From Rotaria sp. Silwood1 (lineage: Eukaryota > Rotifera > Eurotatoria > Philodinida > Philodinidae), in assembly GCA_905250075.1 (NCBI GenBank), contig CAJNOP010000206.1, positions 241,964-305,963 on the forward strand: 64,000 nt of DNA. Reading direction: 5' to 3'. The notes beneath the pieces are model-generated. The model was not told where the DNA came from. It worked only from the letters and a program-made list of their open reading frames with translations, and searched no databases. Every line of letters starts with the position of its first letter. The stretch's first letter is position 1. The translations under genes and the position numbers were made by a program. Below, piece by piece: positions 62,756 to 64,000 of the stretch.

Positions 62756-64000
62756 CTAAAATGAAATTATTTTCTATGTGAAAAGATAGTCAATTATATT
62801 TTTAAACATATGTTGTATGCAAATATTATTAAATTTTTTCTTAGAACGTTTGTTGTCTTTCAGTTTTTGGGATCACTAACTTCATTGTCTGTAGCTGTGA
62901 ATGTCTTGAATTTTAGTTTGGTTCTACTCGCTAATTTTATTAATGAACTTAAAAAGACTAGATAAAAGACCGAACCAGAACATTTGGGTTAATTATGTGA
63001 AATGTCGGCACTTTTGTTTGATTTCCGCCATGATTTCGACAATAAAAAGATTGTCAAAATTACGGCGGAAATGGAACAAATTATCAAATATTATGTGGCG
63101 AAGTTTCGGTTTACCTTTGAGTTCGAATTTGGTCTTTGCAATAATCATTTTCAATTAATTAATGATCAAAAACGGATGATTTGCAAACATACTTATAAAA
63201 AATTAATAACGTGCAGAAATATTCGAATTCGAACTTCTTAGAATACTTAAGTTATTACTAAGATATCTGATCCTGTCTGAATTGATTGGATAGTTTCAGA
63301 ACATCAAGACAGAATCCGAGATCAGTACATATCTAATTTTAATTCTGATACATTTTCAGAAGGTATTCAACTTTCTTAGTACTTAGAATAATCTAGCAAA
63401 TATTGACTAACACAATGAAATACGAGTTTTATTTTTCTATCAAAGTAATTAAATATTCGGATATCGCTTCGATATCTGATGTAGTTTCCATTTAATATTC
63501 ATTGAGTGACAACCAGTCAATGATAAATGTTTCGACTTCTACTTATGTATCAATTTATCGCAGTTCTAAATGATGATGGAAATTTCTATAAGAATTTCCT
63601 ACGTAAGTTTAACTATTGAAATGAATACAATTGTTTCGTTTCTTTTATAGTTAAATACAACTTTCAGTAATCAGCGCTTTTTGTTGTAAACATGCATCTT
63701 CTACTTATAAATACATATTAACATAGAAATCACTTCTATGATCAGTTGAATGGAATTATTTCGGTTGAATAAGAAATGAAAAAGCAAAGTAATTAATTAC
63801 CAAGCTAAAAGTCGGTCATACCGTATTTTGTAAGCACCAGTGTGTGAGTCGAAGAAACAGCAGTCCTTCGAAAATCGGGTTGACTCTTCTGCATTTTATG
63901 GTTAGTGTCATACGTATCTATGGTTCCAAAAATACGTGTTTGATCTCTTGGATTTTGAAATCGCCCCAATAAACTAAGTTTCTGCAGCAGAATCACTAAT
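62756..64000. other. Probable long intron or intergenic end of window
   Basis: Lies upstream of the RS/His-rich exons and should be an intron of that gene, since the exon at 62755 starts after a TTTTAG acceptor. No further exon was recognised. The minus-strand frame 63996-63805 is open but unlike any family known to me. Confidence 0.4.

Noticed and set aside
63805-63996. Open minus-strand frame at the right edge of the window
   Set aside because: No family resemblance and no splice signals linking it to the RS/His-rich exons.

Overview
This is eukaryotic nuclear DNA, AT-rich, with mostly 50-60 nt GT-AG introns and animal-type core genes (GRWD1, PCYT2, PSMD6, PCCB, a PKA type-I regulatory subunit). 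The accessory genes (ribonuclease-inhibitor-type LRR arrays, F-box proteins of one expanded type, TPR, B-box and LDLa genes in various states of decay, two genes of microbial or fungal character) and an interstitial TGTGGG/CCCACA run point to a bdelloid rotifer. That assignment is an inference from gene content; no marker gene was compared.

Layout. 0-7.2 kb: GRWD1 and PCYT2, head-to-tail on the minus strand, 212 bp apart. 8-46 kb: an accessory region with low gene density: a decayed TPR gene, a tandem-ZZ protein kinase, an F-box remnant, a GOLGA7/ERF4-like two-TM protein with a zinc ribbon, a small two-TM protein, an intact F-box gene, a 16-exon LRR gene built from identical exon-intron units, a B-box/coiled-coil gene, a questin-oxidase-like gene, an intronless epoxide hydrolase and a decayed LDLa gene. 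Between them lie GT/CA-rich hairpins, short transposon-like elements, a ~2.36 kb foldback structure and a 100-N gap. 46-64 kb: core genes return: PSMD6 and an EF-hand protein (+), then PCCB, a secreted Cys-rich protein, PRKAR1 and the 3' end of an RS/His-rich gene, packed head-to-tail on the minus strand with 113-358 bp between them.

Exon structures were rebuilt by hand from frame, splice signals and remembered family sequence; every junction quoted keeps frame. Recurrent themes are (1) a splice-acceptor-like TTTNAG a few bases before the start codon of most genes, as expected for spliced-leader trans-splicing or 5'UTR introns; (2) mobile elements with recognisable target-site duplications inside introns; (3) telomere-like GT-rich sequence scattered through the accessory block beside candidate horizontally acquired genes.
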